A DNA stretch of 64,000 nucleotides from Trichoderma breve (GCF_028502605.1 NC_079237.1:248001-312000); one strand, 5' to 3'. Numbered from the stretch's first letter, positions 1-11,289 are shown. The notes: generated by a model not told the origin, from the sequence alone. Numbers and translations: made by a program.

Positions 1-639
1 GGCTGTAACAGGTGAAAAATACTATACGAATGCGTTTATGGTTCTTTTCAGCCGCAACTATAAATCTTTTTTTTAAGGAAAATACGAATCGAGCTTGGTC
101 ACAATATTGGTAATTACTTGTTATCTTCTCATAAGGCTACTCGATAAAAACAACTTTGTTTTGGCTGCTTTTTGAAAAATACCTGAAATTATAGGGTACC
201 TAGGTAAAATCAACAACACAGAATCAGCTCTACAGCCGCCACAACCCCTGTAACACAACAAACAGCACATAGCAAAATTGGTTGCTATAGCTTTCTAATT
301 ACAGTGATTTCTTCTCTTCTTTCTAGCTAGTTATTCACATTTTCTTATTTGTATATAATAGCCGCGAAATAACTCGTAGAAACGCATGCCGCTTTCCGTG
401 GTGTTTCACAGGTTTTGTGACCAATAATGTGACTTCTACATACGTGCTGGTGAACATGCTTGCGACTGCGCCAATGGAGCCATATAAAAACAGATAGTTG
501 CAAAGCTGGTTGTTGTTTGTTTTTTCTCGTCCATAGGCCATGTTCCCTCCGACTGTGTAATAGAATGTAAGCACAAGGCTGAGTATGGCCTAGTGACAGA
601 TAATGTGTCGCTTTCCAATACCTACCAGGATCCTACCAT
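1..639. other. Left-edge non-coding stretch
   Basis: No convincing gene is seen. Short open frames on both strands lack any recognisable domain and the DNA is AT-rich. It probably holds the 3' flank of the regulator encoded on the minus strand to the right. Confidence 0.5.
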
Positions 640-821
640 TCATGGCCTAAAGGCTCCTCTGTCCATCCAGCCGCCCGACTCTGGGGTGTTCAGATTCATT
701 GACAAAAGATCTGCTGTAGAGATGCTCGTTGATGAAGAGGAGCCGGGCAGGCTCGGCCCCATAAATTCGCCACCGAAAGCTGTCGTTGCTGGGAAACTAG
801 CGATACACTCTGGAAAAAAGG

Positions 822-3346
822 TCAGTCCCTGAGGCAGAACGTGTTGGTATTTGGGGCTGATGGCGAGGCACATATTAGGGTAAAAGGTTGGTAGATACCA
901 AGGGAAAGAAGGGAACAGGACGGGCATTGGGCAATACCGCCAGGGATCATTTGGTAGTAGTAGTTCGGCAGCTTACCTTCGTATGCGTCCCAAGTGAACT
1001 GGTCAAGCGACATATCCGTGCCCTGAGGCGTGGCAGTGGCAGAGCCAGTGAGAGGCGTGCCGATATCTTGTTCCTGCAGCCCCAACATGAGACTCAGGTG
1101 GTCAATCGCCCGCCGGGCTTCCCGAGATACGGTGGGCGAGTGCAGCCAGAGGGGATACGCGTTGCGAAGCAGATTGTGAATCTTGGTGCCCGTGGCCTGG
1201 TCCAGGGAAACGTCCGGTCGGGACTTGGCCAGCTGTATATAGTAGCAGAGGATGCTTACGCCCAGCAAGAAGACGGCCCGCGGCCGCGAGGACAGGAGCA
1301 TCCACCGCGCCCACCTCGCGGGATACAGCAGCCCATCTCCCTGTGTTTCCTCCATCACTATCTGCTGGAACTCTAGGATCTTGATGGCCGCCTGGACGCA
1401 AGCGCTACGTGAGTATTGGTAGCGCGGCTGGGTATAGGGCGGCGCGAGGTACTTGCGGTGAAGCCAAATTGTCAGCCTCTGTATGGCGAGCTGGAGCAAC
1501 ACGCGGTGCATGACGACCTGGGGTGCCACCATGAAGGATTGGCTGAGAGGCTGCCATCGGAAGATTGGTGGCAGTGAGGCCTCGGCCTCTTGTAGCTTCC
1601 GGTCCAGCTCCATAATCTCCGTGTACGGGTGCTCCTGGGTGTCGTTAACGACGTCGTTGACTAGCCCCATCATCTTGTCTACCCTGCTCTTGGCCAAGCT
1701 GTAGAGCACGGGCGTGACCTCAGTCTCGGGACGCGATGGGGGCAGCTCGACGGTAGTATCATCGAAATCTGTGTCCAGCAAGTTCCGCGGCTCAGCTGTG
1801 TCGTACTGCTGCAACTTGAGTACGGATGGCAGCGCCAACTGGCTTGAAAGACGAAGATCCATCTGCACGATGATGGCCCACACCCGCCGCCGCATCTCAC
1901 CGGCAAATGGGGAAATGCTGGGGAACTTCTCGGGTTCTCGGTGGTAGCCCTGAGTCAGGGCAAGCTGCACGATGATGCCTTGTACAAGCCAGAGCCCGAT
2001 CTCAGTATCCTGGGCTATAAACGACTCACAAATGAGATAGTTGATCATTGTTTCAAGCACGTATTCCCCGCCCCTGGTGTATTGGCCTAGGATTAGGCTG
2101 TGCAGAGTCTGTTCCCGAAACACGCGCACGCGTTCTGGAGTTTCCGGATCTGCCGGGTCTTCAATCGACTGTTGGTATAATGTGGCGACGCACATTACGC
2201 TAAATAAGAGTCCAATCCAGATGCACGACATGGCAGCTGGCTCCTGCCAGAACTTTTCGTACTATCAAGGTGATCCATACTGTCAGCCAACGAGGAGAAG
2301 AAGCAGAAGAAGCAGAAGCAGAAGCAGGGGGGTAAGGAAAGGAAGAGATGGGATGGCACTGGGAAGGAGATGTATGCACATGGATAGTAGGGATTGCACT
2401 CCAGCATGCAGCAAGCACCGTACCTCTCGGAGAAAATGTCCACTGTGAAGTATTGCCGGCACGACCCCTTCTGCGTTGAAGTACCGTGCGACCATGCGGT
2501 CCAGTACGGGCCGGGCCGGGATTGAAGCAAGAAGATGGGCTTTTGTGGCTTGGATGGGCTCGTATAGCAGTCGGGGGCCAGGGCTTTGGAGAAGCACATG
2601 GTCGCTGGTGGCCAGCATCCGGGCCTCCTCTTCCTCCTCGTAGTGGTCTCTGAGCTCCGAGATACTGTCGAGGACGGCGGCCCAATGAACGCTCCCGACG
2701 TAGCTGGCACCAACACCATGCGAGTGCAGACGCATGCTGCCCGGCTCCGAGGGTGCGGGGGAGCCGGCACGGTCCCGGTCACGATCTCTGCTCCGCGATA
2801 TGGACGCATGACTCTGGGCCGGTACGAGCGCGTCCTTGTCGACCGATGATGCCAGCGGGGTCGTTGGGACACTCTGCGGCGACGCGGTCGGCGAGGCCTG
2901 GAACGAATGCTCCGAAACGTCTCGGACGAGGCCATCGGCATCGGATTGTGCGGCCGGCGTCTGCTGTTGCTGCTGCTGCCCGACCAGGGAGCGCACGAGG
3001 TCCTCGAGCTGCTGGATACGATCACCGACGCTGACTTTGCTCTTGCCCTTGCGTGACCCGCCCAACTCATAGGTGCAGGACAAGCCGATTCCCCTGTTCG
3101 TGCAGGTCTTGCATGGTAGCTGACGGTCACACCGCACCCTGGGGGCTGTCCGTCAGTCTCATAGCCGTTGAGAGGGCGACGGGCGAGTGATTTTTACTTG
3201 CGACTCCTGCAAAAGGTACATGACAGAAGCGGCTTCTCACGCCGGCGATCTCGCAGTTGCGGCAGCGAATCTACGGCGGCGGTGCCGGGCTGCTGATGGG
3301 GCAGGCTCGGCGGTTCTGTGTAGGCGGGTGGCTCCAGATGGTCCAT
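822..3346 (-). CDS. Zn(II)2Cys6 fungal transcription factor
   Basis: Nuclear DNA-binding regulator, about 767 aa. Exons 3346-3198, 3138-2424 and 2261-822 keep frame across both junctions. The first intron splits the zinc cluster; after splicing, cysteines 43, 46, 53, 59, 62 and 71 give the C-x2-C-x6-C-x5-C-x2-C-x8-C pattern. A short coiled-coil-like stretch with a Gln run follows, then a low-complexity Ser/Pro/Arg-Asp linker and a fungal-specific TF (middle homology) domain in exon 3. The ATG at 3346 is used because the frame upstream has only a TTG. The C-terminus is uncertain: near 965 there is a strong donor-like GTAAGC, and a different frame carries a protein-like Pro/Ser-rich tail down to about 640. 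The gene is divergent from the MFS exporter, so that gene is a likely target. The zinc-cluster class is certain; the target is inferred. Confidence 0.85.
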
Positions 3347-4108
3347 CGACGGCAAGCTTCTTCTGCTGAGAGGGGTATAGCTTTGTCTTTGCTTGGCCAA
3401 GGGAGGTTGTATCCCGGACGACTTTTACCCAGTATTAGGTATCTGATATGAAGAAGAAGAGCCCTTGCCGGGTTGCGGGCGGAAGTGGAAGCTGGCAGAT
3501 GGGGCAGTGGACGGAGCAATTGACGGAGCAATCAACGGAGCAATCGACGGAGCAAGTCGGCGGGGACGGTGCGAACGTACGCCGCGGGGCAAACACGTGG
3601 CTTATGTGCCTCATCAGAAGGTGGCCGAGCAACGGACGGTCAAGTGGGCCAGATAGGAGGCCGTATCTGCCCAAGATCGGGGATCGGGGATAACGGCAAG
3701 GTCCATGTGCTTGGTTGGGGAGCGTCAAACAATACGGCCGCTGTACTCGCCGCCTCAGCAGGAATGGGCTGGAAATTGCAGGCCTCAATATTCATAGGGG
3801 TCAATGACACTTGCGGCGGGAAGTGTCCGTTCTTGTATCCATTTCTTCTCCTGGCGACGGAGCAAATCCGGGGCAAAGCAGTTGAGGGCGTCCCCAGCAT
3901 GGCCAACCCCAACCACTACCCTTGGTCTTAAGACCACCACAAAGGCTTCATTTCGTCTATCCTGTCATTGTAGCTTTCATCTTTCATCTTTCATCTTTCA
4001 TTTTCCAATGAGGCAATAGACCAAAACTTGGCAAACAACGCAGCTTATTTCTTTGCCCACCAGCCTCAACCACCAAACCACACGCAACTGTGGGTGAACT
4101 GACAAGAG
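3347..4108. promoter_or_regulatory. Divergent intergenic region, regulator / MFS exporter
   Basis: About 760 bases between two divergently read genes. It holds the 12-bp CGG array and its fifth copy, GC-rich DNA near the regulator, and a pyrimidine-rich stretch (about 3970-4010) with a short TCATCTT repeat ahead of the exporter. It is likely a shared promoter. No gene is seen in it. Confidence 0.6.
3510..3557. repeat. 12-bp tandem CGG repeat in divergent promoter
   Basis: Four head-to-tail units of consensus GACGGAGCAATC at 3510, 3522, 3534 and 3546, with one or two changes per unit. A fifth, isolated copy (GACGGAGCAAAT) lies at 3856-3867, about 240 bases before the transporter ATG. The CGG triplets recur every 12 bases. 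Zn2Cys6 proteins generally bind CGG triplets, so this may be the operator of the adjacent regulator. The repeat is seen; the operator role is inferred. Confidence 0.75.
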
Positions 4109-5878
4109 ATGGAGGAAAGTCGAGCCGAGAGCGATCACACCGCCTGCGAGAACGAAACAAGCACCATGGCCAGCTTCGATGCTACAGCTCAGGGTGATTT
4201 CGGCCGCGAAAAGGGTTCGACTACCGACATTATCGACAAACAAGGGGACTCAGCCGCGGGTGAAACGAACTCTGACCATAACGAGGTTGCAAACTCGAGC
4301 GAGGATGCCGAGAAGGGTGCCCCGGCAAGTAGCGAGGAAGCTCCTGCGCCAGACCCGAACATTGTCGACTGGGACGGCCCCGACGATCCTGCAAACCCGC
4401 GCAACTGGTCCAAGGCGTACAAGCTGGCCAACGTGGTCGTGGTCAGCTTGTCCGTGCTATACACCAATCTCGCAACCACCATGTTCGCCCCCGGCGCCAC
4501 CATTATGGAGCAGGAATTCGGCTACAAGAGCAGCACGGTGGAGGTCTTGACTATCACCATGGCGTCGCTCGGCTTCGCCATCGGCCAGTTATTTGTTCCC
4601 CCAATGTCCGAGGTCTTTGGCCGCATGCCCATCTACCGCGCGAGCTCCATCTTCTACCTCGGATTCACCGCTGGCTGTTCGCGTAGCACTAATGTCGCCG
4701 AATTTCTGGTGTTCCGCTTGTTGACCGGCTTGGCTGCTGCCTCATACATGTCGACAGGCGGCGGCACCGTCGCCGACCTCTTGCCAAAAGAAGAGAGAGG
4801 CGTTGCCATGGCTATTTTTACTGCCGGGCCACTCTTTGGTCCTGTATGTTTAAGCCCCTTTGAGTATCGTATCTTGAAGGATTCAGCGAGCTAATGTTGA
4901 GGCTAGGTCCTGGGTCCCATCGTGGGAGGATTTGTTGTTGAGAACCTGGGATGGAGATGGTGCTTCTATCTCATCTTGATGCTTGTGAGCATGGTCCCGT
5001 TTACATTTACTCCCTCTTCGTCTCGTCCAGCTCAAGCTAATAACAGATCGTGTTCTCACTAGGCCGGCGCAGTCACCATTATTACCTTTGTGTTCATGCA
5101 CGAGACGAGTGCCGTCAATATACTCAAATCCAAGGCCGCTCGACTTCGCAAAGAGACGGGCAATCCGAACCTGGTCGCCGCCGGCGATAAGCAGACCCCA
5201 GTCAAGCAGCTCGTGCTACACGCCATGGCCCGCCCTATGAAATTCCTCTTCACATCGCCCATCGTTGCTCTCATCGCACTCTACATCGCCTTCAACTTCG
5301 GCGTAACCATGCTCCTCTTCGCCACCTTTCCGACCGTTTACGAGAACACCTACCACTGGAGCGTTGATCTTTCCGGTCTGGCGTACGTCGGCGTCGGCAT
5401 CGGCTGCGCCATAGGTGTCGTCACCTTTGCCAAGCTCAGCGATCGCCTGCTGAAAGCTGAGGGAGGGAGCTACCGCCCAGAACGGCGCCTGATCATGATG
5501 ATGTTTGTCTCCCCAATGTTCCCAATCGGCCTGTTCATCTACGGCTGGACGACGGAGTACAAAGTGCACTGGGTTGTACCTATCATCGGCACCGCCATCT
5601 GCGGACCCGGAGCCGTCATCATCAATTCGTCGTCGCAGACGTACATTATCGACATCTTCGGGCCTCAAGGAGCCGCATCCGCTCTTGCCGCCGTTACACT
5701 GCTTCGCAACCTGACGGGAGCTTTTCTGCCCCTTGCCGCCCCGACGCTCTACGCCAACCTAGGTCTGGGCTGGGGAAATAGTGTGTTGGCCTTCATCACG
5801 ATTGGGTTTATACCTGTGCCGATTTTCTTTTACTTGCGCGGCGAAGCCCTTCGTAAGAGGTTCCCCGTCGAAATCTGA
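4109..5878 (+). CDS. MFS transporter, DHA1 drug:H+ antiporter type
   Basis: Plasma-membrane exporter of about 542 aa. Exons 4109-4843, 4907-4984 and 5063-5878 keep frame. A hydrophilic acidic N-terminus of about 95 residues ends in the D-x-x-NPRNWSK motif typical of fungal 12-spanner polyamine/drug antiporters. Membrane segments follow. The loop between helices 2 and 3 carries PPMSEVFGR, a variant of MFS motif A, and GPVLGPIVGG at the first splice is motif C, the antiporter signature. The ATG at 4109 is the first in frame; 4166 is an alternative. It is divergent from a Zn2Cys6 regulator and probably controlled by it. The substrate cannot be told from sequence. Confidence 0.9.
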
Positions 5879-6959
5879 AGAGAAGAGATTGTGCCACGCA
5901 ACCTTGATTGGCAATCTTATATCATCCGCCCGCTGAGAAGGGCATCATGCTTCTTCATTAATCACCTGTTTCAAAGGGTGGTTTCCTATTTCTTTGAGAG
6001 TAATGTATTTACATACTCTCTGCTATATCTCTCTTCTTATTAGACTGTACCATAGTAGAACCGACCTCGAGCCTGTGACTGTGCTGGTTTATTTTTGATA
6101 CGTTCCAAATGCTTTACGGTTGTTTAGTTAATATATGCCTGGATTATTTAAAAATTTCATCAATAAAAAAGAAGTTGAAATACATTATATATCAATTTAT
6201 ATGGGGTTTGTGTAAGGTGTTTCGTTAACGACAAGTGACTCATTTAAAGTAACGCTCCACAATAGAGTAATGAAGCACTCATAGAAATTGTTATATCTGG
6301 CTCTCACGCCCTTCGCAATATCGCCTTAAGAAAGTTAGGTAATTGAACGCTTAGAAAGTGGCTCATCTACATTTCCAAAACTGGGTCACGCTGCGACTTG
6401 CGGATACAATCGGATATACTTCGACCAGTCACTAAGCTGCCGCTTATCTCTGCGGCATATGAAGTATTAATCAGAATATTTTTCATCAGAATATTTGAGT
6501 CAATAGGCTACAACAGCGGGCCTTTCGTATCAAAAACTTCGAATCGAATGATGAATAAAGATAAGTTGGCAATAGTTTATCCAATGAAATGCCGCGGATT
6601 AGGGCCATGGCAAGAGATGAACAATGAATCATGACAAATGAAAGTGATCAAAGCCCCCTATGCCGACTTCCCAAAATCTCCATACACTTTAATAACTGGC
6701 ATTAAGCTTGAGAGCTCATATAATAATGACTCAGACCATACAGAGAGGAATAGGCCCTTGTTTTATAAAAGGCACGGACACTTCTGCTGGACAACGGATC
6801 ACAAATTCCCCCCAAGACCAAGACTTTCAACGAATCGAAGTTGACATAGGTATTTTTGACACCATTTTAAGATTTTTTTGCTGCCACTGATACCATCATA
6901 TAAGTTCTTTGACAAGCTAACAAACCATTTCGATCACCAGGCACACTACGGAGACTATC
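5879..6959. other. AT-rich intergenic stretch
   Basis: About 1.1 kb without a supported gene. Only short unrelated open frames are present. The last few hundred bases are the presumed promoter of the glutamine synthetase gene. Confidence 0.5.
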
Positions 6960-8331
6960 ATGGCATCCAAGAAGACCGCTGTAAGAGGCAAAAACCCACA
7001 AAATCAGCAGAGGAGATGACTAATAGAATATAGACCGAAAGATATATGCATCTCGACCAACGTGGACGAATAATTGCAGAATATGTTTGGATCGATGCAG
7101 CCGGCGAGACGCGTTCAAAATCGAGGGTAAGCCTCCGCTTTATCCTCCCTTCCATCGATGTGCAGCCCTCATGCTCATTATCACAGACTCTTGAAGAAGG
7201 AACCTACACTCCTGACAATCTCCCAATTTGGAACTTTGATGGATCTTCAACGAAGCAAGCACCAATCAATAATACGGACGTATATCTACGCCCCTGCGCT
7301 GTGTTCGCTGACCCGATACGCCGCTCCCCAAACATCATGGTTTTAGCGGAATGTTGGAATGCCGATGGAACACCAAACAAATTCAACTTCCGTCATGATT
7401 GTGCCAAGGTAATGGATGCATATGCCAAACATGAGCCATGGTTTGGACTTGAACAAGAATACACTCTGATTGGTAACGATGGGCGACCTTTCGGGTGGCC
7501 AACTGGAGGATTTCCGGCACCGTGAGTTACTCTCAACCCTTACTATTGGCATCCCGTAGGGATTATGTGCTAACAAATATTGCTATACAGACAGGGCGAT
7601 TATTATTGCGGAGTGGGATATGGGAAAATAGTCATGCGTGATATCGTTGATTCGCATTACAAAGCATGTTTATGTAGGTGTGTGCGTAAACACTTGAGCC
7701 AAAAGTCCATAACTAAGATAAAAATGCCAGATGCGGGTGTGAAGATTTCCGGAACCAATGCCGAAGCCATGCTGGGACAGTGGGAGTTTCAGGTTGGGCC
7801 GTGCGAAGGGATCGAAAGTAAGTGTATTCTGCCCAGTCTCACCAACTTATTTCACTACTGGCCTGTGCAATGATGGCTAATGAATTGACAGTGGGTGATC
7901 ATTTATGGATAGCCCGATTCCTTCTCACCAAGATAGCGGAAGATCATGGGGTCAAAGTATCATGGCACCCTAAGCCAGTTGAAGGTGACTGGAACGGTCA
8001 AGGCCTGCACACTAATTTTTCGACCAAGGGAATTAGGGCTTCAGAAGGGATGAAACTTATTGAACAAGCAATGGAGAGACTGGGCCCTTACCACTCGCAG
8101 TGTATCGAAGAATATGGCGACGATAACGACAAACGCCTTACTGGTCGTCACGAGACAGGCCACATCGATATGTTTAGCTGGGGGGTCGCTGATCGCAGTC
8201 GTTCTATTCGGATCCCCAGAGAAACAGCAACTAGAGGTTGTGGCTACTTTGAGGACAGACGACCGGCGTCAAATGCAGATCCGTATCGCGTAACCAAAAT
8301 CTTGATCACTGCTGCTCTTGGCGGAGCATAG
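6960..8331 (+). CDS. Glutamine synthetase paralog (type II)
   Basis: ATP-dependent ligation of ammonia to glutamate, or a related gamma-glutamyl ligation. Exons 6960-6980, 7034-7126, 7187-7521, 7591-7673, 7731-7817 and 7892-8331 give 352 aa in one frame, the usual eukaryotic length. The beta-grasp domain has WNFDGSST. The catalytic domain keeps [27 protein letters not shown], the GRHET loop, SIRIPR and [10 protein letters not shown], so metal and nucleotide ligands look intact. It diverges from housekeeping enzymes at otherwise fixed places: GVGYGK for GVGAGK, MLGQWE for MPxQWE, and [11 protein letters not shown] near the GRHET loop. A spare, divergent copy beside amino-acid enzymes may be a specialised or inhibitor-resistant isoform (inference). 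It is convergent with the bZIP gene. Confidence 0.92.
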
Positions 8332-8558
8332 CGCCTTATTCGGCTTATATAGTATGAAAAAATATACATCGATTTATTTAAGGAGCCCTTTTATGGCGAA
8401 ATTGTTACCATGAATGACTCTGTGTATTTTCGGGTATATCCAAACAGCTGATGCATAATACTTTCCGTAAGCGCTGTGAGAATGAGGGAAGATTATATTT
8501 GAGAATCGAGGTACAGCAAAGTCAAGTTGAGAGTACAAGGAAGCTCTTTATTCTCAGT

Positions 8559-9335
8559 CTACAGTCCCCCATTTACCTTTTCTGATACAAAGTTTAACTT
8601 GAAAAGCTGATGAAGTACCTCCAAATGATCAGAAAATGTAGAGTTTGATTCCGCCCAGCTCTTTTGGAATATGCAGCTTGAGGGTTGACAAATATCCGAG
8701 GCACCGCAGCACTGGCAGTTTTCCACACTAGGAGATGGGAAAAGGCTGGTCGGTAATTCTCTTGACGTCTTCAGTGCATATGCTACTGGATTGTTAATTA
8801 TGGTAAGCTCTGTAGGATACGAAGTAATACCTGAGACCGACGCTTCCGTGTGAAAAGGCATAGCGCTTGCAAATGAAGAAAAGCCCAACGGTTCATCAAG
8901 ATTATAACTATCATCATTAGGGCTCTCTGAGATGATTTTAGGCTGGGATTGCACAACTTTGTTGGCAACATCATGGCTGGATGGATTGGGATTCAATGCA
9001 CGAGATACCGAATCATTGAGTAGTTGAGTGTTGACAGCAAATCGAGACAATTGCGTTTGGACTTCAACAAGTTGCATCCGGAGATTTCGATTCTCCTCTT
9101 CTAGCCTGGCGATCGTCTCATTCTGGGGCTTATAGCTGGAGTTTAAACGATCTTGGAGTGTTTTGAGATTCTCCGCGCGTCGTCGTCGAAACGCCTGCTG
9201 AGACAGACGGTTCCTGACTTTCCTTGAAATCTGTTCAGATAAAGTTTACAAGACCTACTTGAATGCCAATACTTACTTTTTATCATGGAAGTCATTTTTG
9301 TTTTGACTACTCCCTCCTTGGCCGTGAGAACGCAT
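8559..9335 (-). CDS. bZIP transcription factor
   Basis: About 240 aa from exons 9335-9277 and 9222-8559, separated by a 54-base intron that ends in AAG. After splicing the basic region reads KKKVRNRLSQQAFRRRRAEN. It is followed by leucine-zipper spacing (ENLKTLQDRL, then EEENRNLRMQLVEVQTQLSRF). The rest is Ser/Asn-rich, with a Cys pair (CQCC) and CxxxxC near the C-terminus. The NRLSQQAFR signature is a known fungal bZIP subtype, distinct from the NRxAQRxFR type. Both exons keep frame (723 bases). It is divergent from the PLP enzyme, with three copies of a shared promoter motif in between, and may regulate this gene group. Confidence 0.8.
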
Positions 9336-9681
9336 GTGAATCTGGTGACAATTCTTTCTCTTTTATTCTATATATCGAAAATATTAAGTATATTGTAAGT
9401 AAGAAAGAAGAAAGTCGAAAAAGAACAGGAAAAAAAAATACGATCGACCGTCGCGTGCCTTGCATTTGACAGTTATTGTAATTATACGCATCTCATCCAG
9501 TGGTAGCGGCCAGCATTTAGTACACAGATGCGCCGGAGATTTAGAAAATTCCACTAATTTAGCCTCTGATTCAGAGTCACAACTGCCTTTACCCACTGCT
9601 GATTTATACTGGTTAGCAATAGAAAATAGTCGCTCACGCAGCTTAAGGTTAACGTCGGCTGGGGCTGATTCCCCATATAAA

Positions 9682-9697
9682 CGTGTAAGAATTTAGC
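9682..9697 (+). promoter_or_regulatory. Group motif copy 1
   Basis: CGTGTAAGAATTTAGC. Near-identical sequences occur at 11751 and 16922, and looser ones at 9891 and 10186. It lies in the bZIP/PLP-enzyme intergenic region. The recurrence is seen directly; binding by a group regulator is inferred. Confidence 0.5.
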
Positions 9698-9891
9698 TCG
9701 GATCAGCGACTAGCGGGACGGACATCGATTGGTCTTCCAATGTGCTCAACGAAATGTCCATTGATCTCATCAAGATGCCAGTGAAATCCCCAGCGGAGCC
9801 GGTGAGCCGTCACGTTTCGGCATTTTGCGAGTCTGTGTCTGATTGCCTTGCCAAGTGACGGGAGAATATTCCACGATTGCGGGCCTTTGCT

Positions 9892-9906
9892 GTGTAAGAT
9901 TTTAAC
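9892..9906 (+). promoter_or_regulatory. Group motif copy 2
   Basis: GTGTAAGATTTTAAC, one base different from the 16922 copy over its core (AAC for AGC at the end). Confidence 0.4.
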
Positions 9907-10185
9907 CTGTGCTAGTTTGTAGCCTATATTATGGATCATGATACTCCAAGTTCACGCCCTGCGTCGGATGAGCAAGAGATGCTGCGTCAAGCACGGAGTT
10001 TGCTCTGGGAATATGGGTAACTATCAAATAATGAAGAATCAATCATCAACATAATCATTCAGGCGATGCCTAGCGCAGCATAGGAGAATCCACAGTCAAC
10101 GTGTCGCTTATTTCTGGCTACGCGTGTGCAAAAGCCACGAAGTCAACAGATTGAGGCGTCCCTCACTGCTCCGCATCTAATAAGT

Positions 10186-10203
10186 CGTGTAAAAGTTTTG
10201 GCG
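10186..10203 (+). promoter_or_regulatory. Group motif copy 3 (degenerate)
   Basis: CGTGTAAAAGTTTTGGCG, the weakest copy. It keeps CGTGTAA and a GCG end but differs in the middle. It lies about 140 bases before the PLP-enzyme ATG. Confidence 0.25.
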
Positions 10204-10249
10204 CTGCGAGAGAGCGGCCTGAATAGGATGTAACGGCATAGTGAGCGAA

Positions 10250-10257
10250 TATATATA
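10250..10257 (+). promoter_or_regulatory. TATA-like element of PLP-enzyme gene
   Basis: TATATATA about 88 bases before the ATG at 10345. This is a plausible distance for a fungal core promoter. Confidence 0.4.
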
Positions 10258-10344
10258 CTACTGACTCTTCTTCTATTCTCAGCTATACAGGATTACTCAT
10301 GTACATCAATATTAGAGAACTCATATTTTCCAACAGAAATCACC

Positions 10345-11289
10345 ATGGCTTCGACACCACCTGTAGCCACGAGCATCCTCGACGCAATCGGCAACACACC
10401 AGTTATCAAATTGAATCACATCGTTCCTGATAGATCTGCAGACGTCTACATCAAACTCGAATTTTATAACCCAACAGGGTGCTACAAAGATCGGATGGCG
10501 TGGTCCATGATTGACCAAGCAGAACAACGTGGAGATTTAAAGCCAGGCATGACAGTTGTAGAAGCCACTGGTGGTAGCACCGGATCTTCACTTGCATTCA
10601 TCTGCGCTTTAAAGGGCTATAAGTTTGAAGTGGTGTGTTCCGATGCTTTTTCAGTTGAGAAACTGCGTACAATCACCACACTTGGGGCGAAGCTTGATAT
10701 CATACACAGCCCTACCGGCAAGGTTACCGCCGACCTGATGCCGTCTATGATACAGCGTGCAAAGGAAATTGGTGAAAAAGAAGGATATTACTACACGAAC
10801 CAGTTCAATAACCGGGATGCTCTTATTGGATACGAAGGCATTGGTCATGAACTGGTCAAACAATTTCCTAACGGCATTGACGCATTTTGCGGCGCCATTG
10901 GCACAGCTGGGATGGCGATGGGTACTGCACGGGTGTTTAGATCGAAATTGCCCTCTACGAAAATTGTCATTTTGGAACCAGCCTCAGCGCCACACATCAC
11001 CAAAGGCCAAACCGGAGCACACAGTGTTGAAGGCATTGCGGTTGTCAGCCGTCCGCCTCATCTCGACGAGGCGTTGTATGACGAAGCTCGCGGTATTGAA
11101 GAAGATAAAGCGCGCGCCATGTGCCGCCTCCTCGCCCGAAAGGAAGGGTTACTTGTCGGCACATCCACAGGAATAAACGTTGTCGCGGCCCTAAAACTTG
11201 CAAAAGAATTGGGCCCTGGCAAGACAGTGGTTACTGTTGCCGTTGATACCGGTTTAAAATACTTGAATGGCAATTTGTTCCAGGAATAA
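10345..11289 (+). CDS. Cysteine-synthase-like PLP enzyme (fold type II)
   Basis: Uninterrupted 314-aa enzyme of the cysteine synthase / cystathionine beta-synthase family. These enzymes do beta-replacement chemistry on serine-type amino acids. The start is a good CACCATGG context. Lys48 in NPTGCYKDRMA is the Schiff-base lysine. GAIGTAGMAMGTAR corresponds to the glycine-rich phosphate-binding loop (usually GxGTGGTxxG). The substrate-binding loop, normally TSGNTG, reads TGGSTGSS, so the usual asparagine is serine. GTSTGIN near the C-terminus is the expected PLP-ring contact region. The changed loop suggests a substrate other than O-acetylserine/sulfide (inference). It sits among other amino-acid genes with a shared promoter motif. 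Confidence 0.88.
   Translation: MASTPPVATSILDAIGNTPVIKLNHIVPDRSADVYIKLEFYNPTGCYKDRMAWSMIDQAEQRGDLKPGMTVVEATGGSTGSSLAFICALKGYKFEVVCSDAFSVEKLRTITTLGAKLDIIHSPTGKVTADLMPSMIQRAKEIGEKEGYYYTNQFNNRDALIGYEGIGHELVKQFPNGIDAFCGAIGTAGMAMGTARVFRSKLPSTKIVILEPASAPHITKGQTGAHSVEGIAVVSRPPHLDEALYDEARGIEEDKARAMCRLLARKEGLLVGTSTGINVVAALKLAKELGPGKTVVTVAVDTGLKYLNGNLFQE

Larger units (their letters stand above)
9336..10344. promoter_or_regulatory. Divergent promoter region, bZIP / PLP enzyme
   Basis: About 1 kb with no supported gene. It contains three copies of the GTGTAAG motif (9682, 9891, 10186) and a TATA-like run at 10250-10257, about 90 bases before the PLP-enzyme ATG. Confidence 0.6.

Noticed and set aside
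1102..1401. Long open frames antisense to and overlapping the first regulator (888-1376, 1102-1401, 2195-3130)
   Set aside because: Shadows of the GC-rich coding sequence; no domains.
6398..6890. Cluster of short open frames before the glutamine synthetase gene
   Set aside because: AT-rich, short, and no conserved features; treated as intergenic.
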